Origin: Myxococcales bacterium
GTDB taxonomy: Bacteria; Myxococcota_A; UBA9160; JALSIO01
Length of the DNA stretch: 10,850 nucleotides
NCBI GenBank assembly: GCA_026989995.1
Contig: JALSIO010000733.1
Span: 1-10,850 of the forward strand
Direction of reading: 5' to 3'
The notes below the pieces were generated by a model. That model did not search any database. It had not been told where the DNA came from and worked only from the letters and a program-made list of their open reading frames with translations. Positions 1 through 6,868 of the stretch are shown one piece after another (positions within the stretch are counted from its first letter, which is position 1; every line of letters begins with the position of its first letter). The translations under genes were made by a program, and so were the position numbers.

Positions 1-1643
1 TGCTTCGCGAACTGTCGACCCTCGCCACCCGCGAGGTCGAGCCCGTGCGCGCGGGGCTCCGGGTCCTGGCGGAGATCGACCTCGCCTTCGCCCGGGGACA
101 CCTCTCCCGGGACCTCGAGGCCACCGAACCCGAGGTCGGGAACGAGGGGGTGTTCCGCTGCCTCGAGCTCCGGCACCCGCTGCTTCCGCCGGACGAGGTG
201 GTCGCGAACGACATCCGGCTCGGCGAGGACTTCCAGGTTCTCGTGATCTCGGGCCCCAACGCCGGCGGCAAGACGGTGGCCATGAAGGCGCTGGCGCTCG
301 CCGCCCTGCTCGTCCGGGCCGGCATGCACGTGCCCGCGGCCCCGGGCTCCCGCGTCGACGTGATCGATGCGCTGCTCGCCGACATCGGGGACGCCCAGGA
401 CCTCCGACAGAGCCTCTCCACCTTCTCGGCCCACCTCCGCGCGCTGGCCCGGATCGTCGAATCCGCGCATCCGCAGAGCCTCGTCGTCCTCGACGAGGTG
501 GGGGTGGGAACGGATCCCGCCGAGGGAGCCGCCCTGGCCCAGGCCGTGCTCGAGGCCCTCGCGGACCGGGGCGCACGGGTGGTGGCGACCACCCACTACG
601 GGCTGCTGAAGGAGATGGCCGCTGCGGACCCGCGATTCGAGAATGCTTCGGTGGACTTCGATCCCGAGACCCTCGCTCCCACCTACCGGCTTCACCTCGG
701 AAGCGCGGGGGGATCCTCGGCACGGGTCCTCGCGGCCCGGGTGGGCCTGCCCCCGGCGGTGATCGAACGCGCGTCCACCCTCCTCGACGGCGGAGACCGC
801 GAGATCGAGGACCTGCTCGCCGAGCTCGCCGCGAGCCGGGTCGCCCTCGAGCGCGAGCGCGCCGAGGTCGCACGCATCCGCAGCGAGTCGGAGCAGGTGC
901 GCGAGGCGTACCGCGAGCGGCTGCGCCGCTTGCAGGGGCGCCGGGACCGGCTCTTCGACGCGATGCGCAGGGAGCTCGAACGCGCCTTCCGAAGCGCCCA
1001 CGAGGAGGTCGCCGCGGTGATCCGGGAGCTCCAGCGGAGCGGGGGGGCGCGGGAAGCGGCGCGAGCACGCGAGCGGCTGCTCGCCGCCCGCGCGCGGGCC
1101 GAGGAGGAGACCCGGAGGGCCGCGGCCCCCCTCGACGCGGTCGCGGCGGCCGAGCCCGCGGTCGAGCCCGACGAGGCGGAGCTCGACTGGGACCGCGCGC
1201 AGGTCGGAGCCCGGGTGCGCATCCGCGGCGCCGGCGAGGCGGTGATCGAGGCCCTGCCCGACCGCCGCGGGCGGGTCGTGGTGCGGGCCGGGGGGGCACG
1301 GCTGGTCCTGCCCCGCGAGCGCCTCACCGCCCTGGCCGGCCCCGACCCCGAGCCCGCCCCTGCCGCCCCTCCCCCGGCCCCGCCCCTTCGGGAGGGGGGC
1401 ACCGCCCGCATCGACCTGCGGGGACTCCGCGTGGCCGAGGCCCTCGAACGGGCGGACGCCGAGCTCGACCGGGCGGCGGCCCGGGGTCGGGACCGGGTGG
1501 TCGTGATCCACGGACTCGGAAGCGGGGCCCTCCGGGATGCGATCCGGAGACACCTCGAGGACTGTCCGTATCTCGTCGCGTGGCGCCCGGGCGGCGAGGG
1601 CGAGGGTGGAGACGGCGTCACGGTCGCCGAGCTCCGGACCTGA
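1..1643 (+). CDS. mutS2: MutS2 (RqcU) ATPase/Smr endonuclease-type protein, 5' truncated by window edge
   Basis: The reading frame is open from base 3 at the left edge, so the start and roughly the first 230-250 residues (clamp/lever part) lie outside. Residues are counted from the GTG codon at base 45. Walker A GPNAGGKT is at 70-77, STFSAHL at 125-131, Walker B SLVVLDEVGVGTDP at 145-158 and the TTHY switch histidine at 182-185. A long charged coiled coil runs from about 250 to 355, followed by a small beta-rich module (385-430), a Pro/Ala linker (433-449) and a C-terminal Smr domain (455-532) with IDLRG and HGLGSGALR. The Smr domain after the MutS-type ATPase separates MutS2 from mismatch-repair MutS. 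In the family, MutS2 acts on branched DNA or splits collided ribosomes. The segment after the ATPase reads GSAGGSSARVLAARVGLP, whereas I recall GxPGxSxAxxIA as usual. It ends with TGA 45 bases before lysA. Confidence 0.96.
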   Translation, partial: LRELSTLATREVEPVRAGLRVLAEIDLAFARGHLSRDLEATEPEVGNEGVFRCLELRHPLLPPDEVVANDIRLGEDFQVLVISGPNAGGKTVAMKALALAALLVRAGMHVPAAPGSRVDVIDALLADIGDAQDLRQSLSTFSAHLRALARIVESAHPQSLVVLDEVGVGTDPAEGAALAQAVLEALADRGARVVATTHYGLLKEMAAADPRFENASVDFDPETLAPTYRLHLGSAGGSSARVLAARVGLPPAVIERASTLLDGGDREIEDLLAELAASRVALERERAEVARIRSESEQVREAYRERLRRLQGRRDRLFDAMRRELERAFRSAHEEVAAVIRELQRSGGAREAARARERLLAARARAEEETRRAAAPLDAVAAAEPAVEPDEAELDWDRAQVGARVRIRGAGEAVIEALPDRRGRVVVRAGGARLVLPRERLTALAGPDPEPAPAAPPPAPPLREGGTARIDLRGLRVAEALERADAELDRAAARGRDRVVVIHGLGSGALRDAIRRHLEDCPYLVAWRPGGEGEGGDGVTVAELRT

Positions 1644-1674
1644 TCCCCGGAGGGCCCGGACGCCGCGCGGCTGG

Positions 1675-1680
1675 TACCTT
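1675..1680 (+). promoter_or_regulatory. Possible -10 box for a leaderless lysA transcript
   Basis: The hexamer TACCTT fits the TAnnnT pattern and ends 8 bases before the lysA ATG. No purine-rich Shine-Dalgarno lies in the 45-base gap; the last 8 bases are pyrimidine-rich (cccgcccc). A -10 element this close to the start codon places transcription at or next to the ATG, as in leaderless genes. The same arrangement occurs before the GH36-HAD gene on the other strand. No -35 element is clear. Confidence 0.35.
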
Positions 1681-1688
1681 CCCGCCCC

Positions 1689-2987
1689 ATGAGCCGTCCC
1701 ACCCGTGACAGGCAGCCCGTCCCGGACCGGAGCGGGGATCTCCTCCGCCGGGAGGTGGCCGGCGTCGACCTCCTGGAGATCGCCCGGGACTTCGGGACCC
1801 CGACCTATCTCTACGACGCCGCGACCATCCGGGAGCGGATCTCGCGCCTGCGCGACTTCGACGTGATCCGGTACGCCCAGAAGGCCAACTCGAACCTCGC
1901 CGTGCTCGATCTCGTTCGCCGCGAGGGCGCGCTGGTCGACGCGGTCTCCGCCGGCGAGATCCACCGCGCGCTGGCCGCGGGATTCCCCGCCACCGGATCG
2001 CCGGCACCCATCGTGTACACCGCCGACATCTTCGACCGTCCCGCGCTCGAGGCCGTGGCCGCCCACGGCATCGCGGTCAACTGCGGCTCGCCGGACATGA
2101 TCGACCAGTACGCGGACCGGGTCCCGGGGGGCGAGATCACCCTCCGGATCAATCCGGGCTTCGGCCACGGCCACAGCCGGAAGACCAACACCGGAGGAGA
2201 GCACTCCAAGCACGGCATCTGGCACGAGGAGCTCGAGTCCGCCGTGGCGCGCGCGCGCGGCCGCGGACTCTCGGTGTCGGGCGTCCACACCCACATCGGG
2301 TCCGGCGCCGACTTCGAGCATCTGTCCCGCGTGGCGGATTCACTGATGGAGTTCGCCCGCCGAGTCGGCCCCTCGGTGGCGAGCGTCTCCGCTGGCGGAG
2401 GACTCCCGGTTCCCTACCGAAGGGGAGATCCCGAGATCGATCCCCGCGCCTACTTCGAGGTCTTCGACCGGGCCCGCCGGGCACTCGAGCGGGACCTCGG
2501 CCGCCCCGTATCCCTCGAGATCGAGCCCGGGCGCTACCTGGTGGCCGAGGCCGGGTTCCTGCTCACCGAGGTCCGGGCGGTGAAGCGGATGGGCTCCAAC
2601 CTGTTCTACCTGGTCGATGCCGGCTTCAACGACCTCGCGCGTCCCGTCCTCTACGGCGCCTACCATCCCATGCGTCTGGTCCCCGCCACCGGGGAGGCTC
2701 CCCGCGAGCTCCGCGAAGTCGTGGTCGGCGGGCCTTTGTGCGAATCCGGCGACATCTTCACCCAGGAGGAGGGGGGCTTCGTGCGTCGCGAGCGGCTCCC
2801 CGAGGCGCGGGTGGGCGATTTCCTCCTGATCGAGGTGGCCGGCGCCTACGCCTTCACCATGAGCTCGAACTACAACTCCCGACCCCGGGCCGCGGAGATC
2901 CTGGTGCGGGAGGGCAAGGCCCACCTCGTCCGCGCGCGCGAGAGCCTCGACGACCTGATCCGCGGCGAGGTCATCCCGGCCGACTAG
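1689..2987 (+). CDS. lysA: Diaminopimelate decarboxylase (E. coli-type LysA), 432 aa
   Basis: This PLP enzyme converts meso-diaminopimelate to L-lysine and CO2, the last step of lysine synthesis, in the cytoplasm. It is a fold-type III decarboxylase. The PLP lysine is K65 in YAQKANSN, and HIGSG is at 202-206. The glycine loop SAGGGLPVPY is at 234-243 and EPGR at 279-282. The CESGD motif with the substrate-contacting cysteine is at 351-355, and SSNYNSRP at 392-399. The segments NPGFGHGHSRKTNTGGEHSK and VDAGFNDLARPVLYG match the E. coli LysA subgroup rather than the longer mycobacterial type. The length is close to E. coli LysA (about 420 aa) plus a slightly longer N terminus. The ATG at 1689 is the only good start, although it lacks a Shine-Dalgarno. 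No other lysine or dap gene is in view, so it appears to stand alone between mutS2 and the oxygenase module. Confidence 0.96.
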   Translation: MSRPTRDRQPVPDRSGDLLRREVAGVDLLEIARDFGTPTYLYDAATIRERISRLRDFDVIRYAQKANSNLAVLDLVRREGALVDAVSAGEIHRALAAGFPATGSPAPIVYTADIFDRPALEAVAAHGIAVNCGSPDMIDQYADRVPGGEITLRINPGFGHGHSRKTNTGGEHSKHGIWHEELESAVARARGRGLSVSGVHTHIGSGADFEHLSRVADSLMEFARRVGPSVASVSAGGGLPVPYRRGDPEIDPRAYFEVFDRARRALERDLGRPVSLEIEPGRYLVAEAGFLLTEVRAVKRMGSNLFYLVDAGFNDLARPVLYGAYHPMRLVPATGEAPRELREVVVGGPLCESGDIFTQEEGGFVRRERLPEARVGDFLLIEVAGAYAFTMSSNYNSRPRAAEILVREGKAHLVRARESLDDLIRGEVIPAD

Positions 2988-3041
2988 AAGCGCGGCCGAC
3001 CGCGCCATCCCGATCCCGCCACCCGGCCGGCTCGGCGCTTC

Positions 3042-3080
3042 CCCGGGGCAGGAGACCCCACCGGGGCGCTCTGCCCCGGG
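3042..3080 (+). terminator. GC-rich hairpin after lysA, possible terminator
   Basis: Perfect 10-bp inverted repeat, CCCGGGGCAG (3042-3051) and CTGCCCCGGG (3071-3080), with a 19-base loop. The loop holds a further CCCC/GGGG pairing (3056-3059 with 3063-3066). It lies 54 bases after the lysA stop. No T-tract follows, so it is not a classical intrinsic terminator. It could still end or stabilise the lysA message, or be chance in GC-rich DNA. Confidence 0.35.
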
Positions 3081-3177
3081 CATCGTGCCCCGCCATCTCT
3101 CGTCCCGGATCACCGTGGCTCCCCTCCGGACCCCTGAAACCGTCCTCGGGGGCCCGAGAGGCCACTTCGCAGAGAAA

Positions 3178-3191
3178 TAGAACGTGTTTCA
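3178..3191. promoter_or_regulatory. KstR-like TetR-family operator upstream of the Rieske-P450 pair
   Basis: TAGAACGTGTTTCA matches every fixed position of the 14-bp palindrome TnnAACnnGTTnnA, known as the operator of the TetR-family repressor KstR in mycobacterial cholesterol regulons. It sits 43 bases upstream of the chosen oxygenase start, in the most AT-rich stretch of the gap. The match is seen directly. That a KstR homologue binds here is inference, since no regulator gene is in the window and other TetR proteins use related dyads. The downstream KshA-like oxygenase fits a steroid-type regulon. Confidence 0.55.
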
Positions 3192-3223
3192 TTCCGGCAC
3201 GTGTCTTGCTCCTTGGACGGCCC

Positions 3224-3229
3224 GGGAGG
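3224..3229 (+). promoter_or_regulatory. Shine-Dalgarno deciding the Rieske oxygenase start
   Basis: GGGAGG ends 5 bases before the GTG at 3235, an ideal spacing. The upstream in-frame GTG at 3184 falls inside the operator and has no ribosome site. The in-frame GTG at 3229 overlaps this motif itself. The GTG at 3235 is therefore preferred. Confidence 0.65.
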
Positions 3230-3234
3230 TGACC

Positions 3235-4185
3235 GTGTCGCGTTTTCCCTTTCCCGATGCCCCCAACGGCTGGTTCCAGGTCGCCTGGTCCGACGAGCTC
3301 GCCCCTGGCGAGGCCAGGCCGGTCCGCGCCTTCGGACGCGACCTCGTGCTCTTCCGGACCGAGTCGGGCCAGGCCCGCGTCTTCGACGCCTGGTGCCCGC
3401 ACCTCGGCGCCCACCTCGGCGTGGGGGGCCGGGTGGAGGGCGAGACCCTGCGCTGCCCGTTTCACGCCTGGCGCTTCGACGGCGAGGGGCGCTGCGTCGA
3501 GATCCCCTACGCGAAGCGGATCCCCCCGGCTGCCCGGGTTCCCTGCTGGCCCACGCGGGAGGTCAACGGGCTGGTCATGGTCTGGCACCACGCGGAGCGC
3601 GCGGCCCCCGACTACGAGCTCCCGGAGCTTCCCGAAATCGGCTCCCCCGACTGGACCCCCTACGTGAAGCGCCGGTACCAGCTGCGGACCCACTGCCAGG
3701 AGATGGGCGAGAACCTCGTGGACGCGGCGCACTTCCGGTACGTCCACGGCACCCTCACGGTGGCCGAGGGCAGCTTCGAGGAGGACGGCCCCCGCCTGCA
3801 CGTGCTCAACCGCGCGCGGATGGGTACGCCGCGCGGCGAGGTGGATGGCACCATCGACGTGCACATGTGGGGCCCGGGCTTCGCGACCGTGCGCTTCGGA
3901 GGCATCGTCGACACGCTCCTCGTGGAGTCCACCACGCCCATCGACGGCGAGACCGTGGACGTCTTCTTTTCCTTCAGCGTGAAGCGGACCGGCGATGCCG
4001 ACGCCACCCGCGGTGTGGGCCGGGCGCTGATCGCGGACATCGACAAGCAGATCCGCGAGGATCGTCCCATCTGGGAGAACAAGGTCTACCACGCCCGCCC
4101 CGTGCTCTGCGACGGCGATGGACCGATCCCGAAGTGGAGGCGGTGGTACCGGCAGTTCTACAGCGAACGGCCGCACGCGGCCTGA
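3235..4185 (+). CDS. KshA-like Rieske non-heme iron oxygenase, terminal oxygenase component, 316 aa
   Basis: A Rieske [2Fe-2S] domain lies near the N terminus: C54-x-H56 in CPHLGAHLG, then 17 residues and C74-x2-H77 in CPFHAWRFDGEGRC. The catalytic mononuclear iron site is N160-x2-D163-x2-H166-x4-H171 (ENLVDAAHFRYVHG), with D276 in REDRPIW as the likely third ligand. The C terminus, PIWENKVYHARPVLCDGDG then RRWYRQFY, resembles 3-ketosteroid 9-alpha-hydroxylase KshA and the cholesterol 7-desaturase (DAF-36/Neverland) group. Such enzymes insert oxygen into, or desaturate, a steroid-like ring using electrons from a separate reductase, which is not in the window. Length is slightly shorter than typical KshA. 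It starts with GTG after a good Shine-Dalgarno, follows a KstR-like operator and is 79 bases from the P450, probably one transcript. Steroid specificity is inferred; another hydrophobic substrate is possible. Confidence 0.9.
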   Translation: MSRFPFPDAPNGWFQVAWSDELAPGEARPVRAFGRDLVLFRTESGQARVFDAWCPHLGAHLGVGGRVEGETLRCPFHAWRFDGEGRCVEIPYAKRIPPAARVPCWPTREVNGLVMVWHHAERAAPDYELPELPEIGSPDWTPYVKRRYQLRTHCQEMGENLVDAAHFRYVHGTLTVAEGSFEEDGPRLHVLNRARMGTPRGEVDGTIDVHMWGPGFATVRFGGIVDTLLVESTTPIDGETVDVFFSFSVKRTGDADATRGVGRALIADIDKQIREDRPIWENKVYHARPVLCDGDGPIPKWRRWYRQFYSERPHAA

Positions 4186-4256
4186 GCGGGGCGGCCGCCC
4201 GAGGTGGCGGCCCGCCGCGGTTCACCCGAGCCCGGGCGCGCGGCCCGGGCGCTTCC

Positions 4257-4261
4257 GGAGG
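4257..4261 (+). promoter_or_regulatory. Shine-Dalgarno deciding the P450 start
   Basis: GGAGG, within GGAGGAGG at 4257-4264, ends 3 bases before the ATG at 4265. The frame is open upstream to 4118, but that stretch overlaps the end of the oxygenase gene and reads as low-complexity Arg/Gly/Pro. The spacing is short, so TTG at 4271 is a weaker alternative. Confidence 0.6.
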
Positions 4262-4264
4262 AGG

Positions 4265-5452
4265 ATGCCCTTGGTCGCCTACGACCCCTTCGCCCCGGAG
4301 GTCCTCGAGGACCCCCACCCCGTCTACAAGGCCCTCCGCCGGGAGGACCCGGTGCACTACATCGAGCGCTTCGATGCCTTTGCCCTCGCGCGCTTTGCGG
4401 ACATCTGGGACGCGTCGTCGAACCCGGCACTGTCCACGGCCCGGGGAACCACCCCCTCCCAGCTGCTCACACGGGTGCAGCCCGTGACGCCCATGCTCAA
4501 CCTGATGGACCCGCCCGAGCACACCGAGCTTCGGCGCGCGGTCAAGCCGTACTTCGCCCCGCGCCGGGTGCGCGAGCTCGAGCCGACGATCCGCTCACTC
4601 GTCTGCGAGTACCTCGACAAGGTGCGCGAGCGCGGGCAATGCGACGCGGTGAACGACCTCGCCCAACAGGTCTCCGTGCGGGTCGCCTGCACCGCGATCG
4701 GAATCCCCCTCGCCGACTCGGACCACCTGAACACCCTGGTGTGGCGCTTCTTCGCGCGGGAGCCCGGGGTCGAGGGCATGACGGAGGATGGGCTGCGCGC
4801 CGCCGAGGAGCTCTCCGCCTACTTCCTCGAGCTCGTGGCCCGCCGGCGGGCCGCGGGCTCCGACCGCGACGACGTGATCGACCTCTTCTGCCGTTTCGAG
4901 CTCGGGGGTCGCCGCTTCACGCCGGAGGAGATCGCCTCCCACCTCTCGATGCTGATCATCGGGGGCTCCGAAACCTTCCCGAAGACCTATGCCAACGCCC
5001 TCCATCGGCTCTTCGAACACCCGGATCAGCGGGCGGAGTGCGTGCGCGATCCCTCCCTCATCCCCCACGCCTACGAGGAGGCCCTGCGCTACGACATGCC
5101 GACGCAGTTTCTCGGCCGGACCGCGGTGTCCGAGCTCGAGATCGGCGGCAGGCGGATCCGTCCGGGCCAGGCGGTGCTCTTCCTCTATCCCTCGGCCAAC
5201 CGGGATGAGCTCGAGTTCGAGGACCCGGATCGCTTCGACATCCACCGGCGGCCGGCGCGCATCCTCAGTTTCGGCGCGGGAACCCACGCGTGCCTCGGCC
5301 TGCACATCGCGCGGATGGAGGGCCGGGTCTGCCTCGAGGAGACCCTCCGCCGGATGCCCGAGTACGAGGTCGTGGCCGAGGAGAGCGAGAGGCTGCGAAC
5401 CGAATTCGTGCAGGGCTTCGCCCGCCTCGCCCTCCGCTTCGAGCCCTTCTAG
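4265..5452 (+). CDS. Cytochrome P450, soluble bacterial type, 395 aa
   Basis: This heme-thiolate monooxygenase has the expected core motifs. The I-helix oxygen-activation motif GGSET is at 233-237 in LIIGGSETFPK, and the K-helix ExxR is E272-R275 (EEALR). The heme-binding loop SFGAGTHACLG has the axial cysteine C343. NLMDPPEHTELRR near residue 79-91 is the usual C-helix segment of class I bacterial P450s. There is no membrane anchor, so it should be cytoplasmic and need a ferredoxin and reductase encoded elsewhere. Length is normal for the class. It lies 79 bases after the Rieske oxygenase on the same strand, so the two probably act on the same or consecutive hydrophobic substrates. I cannot assign a CYP family. 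The stop codon overlaps the stop of the convergent oxidoreductase gene. Confidence 0.95.
   Translation: MPLVAYDPFAPEVLEDPHPVYKALRREDPVHYIERFDAFALARFADIWDASSNPALSTARGTTPSQLLTRVQPVTPMLNLMDPPEHTELRRAVKPYFAPRRVRELEPTIRSLVCEYLDKVRERGQCDAVNDLAQQVSVRVACTAIGIPLADSDHLNTLVWRFFAREPGVEGMTEDGLRAAEELSAYFLELVARRRAAGSDRDDVIDLFCRFELGGRRFTPEEIASHLSMLIIGGSETFPKTYANALHRLFEHPDQRAECVRDPSLIPHAYEEALRYDMPTQFLGRTAVSELEIGGRRIRPGQAVLFLYPSANRDELEFEDPDRFDIHRRPARILSFGAGTHACLGLHIARMEGRVCLEETLRRMPEYEVVAEESERLRTEFVQGFARLALRFEPF
5449..5452. other. CTAG shared by two convergent stop codons
   Basis: The P450 ends with TAG at 5450-5452 on the plus strand. The FAD oxidoreductase ends with TAG on the minus strand (complement of 5449-5451). 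The genes overlap tail to tail by 4 bases, leaving no intergenic terminator. Confidence 0.9.
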
Positions 5453-6798
5453 GACGGGGGCCCGCCGAGGTCCGCGAGCACCTCGCCGGCCGCGCGCAGG
5501 CCGGAGGCCACCTGCGCGTCGAGGCGCGGCGAGGCGAGGTGCTCGCCGGCGAGGTAGAGCCGCCTCCCCTCCGCCCGGCGTTCGGCCCCCACCCGCCGGA
5601 GGCGGGCGAGGGACCGGAACCATCCGGGAGCCAGGCGCCGGGCGCCGGCCGGGGCACGCCCCACGGCCGCCGCCCGAAGCGACGACGAGGTCCCGGGGAG
5701 GATCGCCTCCACCCGGGCCACGGCGTCGCGGATCACCTCCTCGTCGGCGAGCCGCGCCCAGTCCCGGGCCAGGCCGGGTCGCGGGAGCACCCGGACCAGC
5801 GCGCCCCCTTCCGGGGCCCGGCCCGGCGCCGGGCGGGCCTCGAGGGCGAGGCTCGCGAGCCCCACGCCGTCTTCGACCGGCAGCCACAGGGTGTGGGCCG
5901 GAACCCGGTGGAGCGGAACCGCGGAGTCGAGGCCGAGGGAGGCGCAGACCCACGAATCCGAGCCCGAGCAGGCAAGCGCGTCCCGCTCCGCCCGCTCCAG
6001 GAGCGCTCCCGCCACCGACAGCGCGGCCTCGGGCGGCAGGGCGAGCACGACCGCCGCGGCCTCGATTCCCCCGACCCGGTCCGTCTCCACCACGAAGCCG
6101 CCGTGGGCAACCCGGACCGCCTGCGCCCGCGTTTCGCGGAGGAGGTCGAGTTTCGCGGCGAGCGAGGCCACGAGGGCAGCGAGCCCGGGGCGGAGCACGC
6201 GGGTCCGGAAGTCCGGCCGGAGATGCAGGCGCTGCAGAAAGGGCACGCGGCTGGTCTGCTCCGGGTCGGAGGGGACCTCCTCGTTCGCGAGCGGTGCCGC
6301 CACCCGCTCGAGCAGCCGGCGCCCGCCGTAGAGGCGGACGAAGTCCGCGAGCGAGCGGTCGTCGAGGCGCGCGGCCCGCTCGGGTGCCGCCGGGTCGGCC
6401 AGGAGCCGCGAGAAACGCGCGAGCAGCCGCGGCAGCCGCACCACCCGGAGGGTCTCCCACGGCGGAACCCCGGGCCAGCGCAGCAGTCCCGGGAGCCCGC
6501 CCGGGTCCACCGCGTGGATGCGACCGCGGTGCAGGACCGCGCCCCCTCCGGGCGAGGGGACCGCGACCTCCCCCGCGAGCCCCGCCTTCCGGATCAGCCC
6601 GAGAAGCAGTCGATCGGCGGCCTCGAAGCGGTGGGGTCCGGTCTCGAGCAGGAAGCCCTCGCGGCGCACGGCGACCACGCGCCCTCCGGGCGCGGCGGCA
6701 TCGATCACCGTCACCGGGACCCCGGCCTCCTGCAGCCGCGTGGCGGCCGCGAGGCCGGAGAGCCCGGCCCCCACCACCACGACGCGCGCCGCGCTCAC
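5449..6798 (-). CDS. FAD-dependent oxidoreductase, HemY/amine-oxidase-like, 449 aa
   Basis: The N terminus is a Rossmann FAD-binding fold: VVVVGAGLSG at 6-15, an acidic residue ending strand 2 (VIDA, D33), then GGR at 38-40 and LLETGPHRF at 50-58. The C terminus has the second FAD-contacting motif, YLAGEHLASPRLDAQVASG (415-433). This layout is that of the protoporphyrinogen oxidase HemY / phytoene desaturase / monoamine oxidase superfamily. The middle part (FVRLYGGRRLLERVAAPL and NEEVPSDPEQTS) is most like HemY, which oxidises protoporphyrinogen IX in heme synthesis, but this is recall only and no other heme genes are near. The GTG at 6798 is chosen because GGGAGG lies 6 bases upstream. The frame stays open far upstream, but there it runs antisense-frame through the GH36-HAD gene. 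Seventy bases separate it from that gene, so co-transcription is likely. No N-terminal membrane segment is seen. Confidence 0.85.
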   Translation of the reverse strand: MSAARVVVVGAGLSGLAAATRLQEAGVPVTVIDAAAPGGRVVAVRREGFLLETGPHRFEAADRLLLGLIRKAGLAGEVAVPSPGGGAVLHRGRIHAVDPGGLPGLLRWPGVPPWETLRVVRLPRLLARFSRLLADPAAPERAARLDDRSLADFVRLYGGRRLLERVAAPLANEEVPSDPEQTSRVPFLQRLHLRPDFRTRVLRPGLAALVASLAAKLDLLRETRAQAVRVAHGGFVVETDRVGGIEAAAVVLALPPEAALSVAGALLERAERDALACSGSDSWVCASLGLDSAVPLHRVPAHTLWLPVEDGVGLASLALEARPAPGRAPEGGALVRVLPRPGLARDWARLADEEVIRDAVARVEAILPGTSSSLRAAAVGRAPAGARRLAPGWFRSLARLRRVGAERRAEGRRLYLAGEHLASPRLDAQVASGLRAAGEVLADLGGPPS

Positions 6799-6804
6799 CC
6801 CTGC

Positions 6805-6810
6805 CCTCCC
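6805..6810 (-). promoter_or_regulatory. Shine-Dalgarno for the FAD oxidoreductase
   Basis: On the minus strand GGGAGG is followed by 6 bases and then GTG at 6798. This fixes the start right before the FAD-binding motif and excludes the very long upstream extension of the frame. The 70-base gap to the preceding gene shows nothing else clear. Confidence 0.65.
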
Positions 6811-6868
6811 GTCGTGCCCCGGGCCCGACCGGGGGCGGCGGATCGTAGCAGAGCGGTCCGCGGCGGGT

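Larger units (their letters stand above)
2988..3234. other. Intergenic region between lysA and the Rieske oxygenase gene
   Basis: There is no convincing gene in these 247 bases. They hold a GC-rich hairpin at 3042-3080 and a short dyad at 3145-3158 (CTCGGG-GG-CCCGAG). A TetR-type operator lies at 3178-3191, and a second copy of ACGTGT (3199-3204) starts 17 bases after the first (3182-3187). The stretch 3170-3195 is strikingly AT-rich for this genome, as expected for a promoter/operator, but I cannot place confident -35/-10 boxes. Confidence 0.6.

Noticed and set aside
3145..3158. CTCGGG-GG-CCCGAG as an intrinsic terminator
   Set aside because: The stem is only 5-6 bp, there is no T-tract, and it lies more than 150 bases after lysA. 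It is mentioned only as a dyad.
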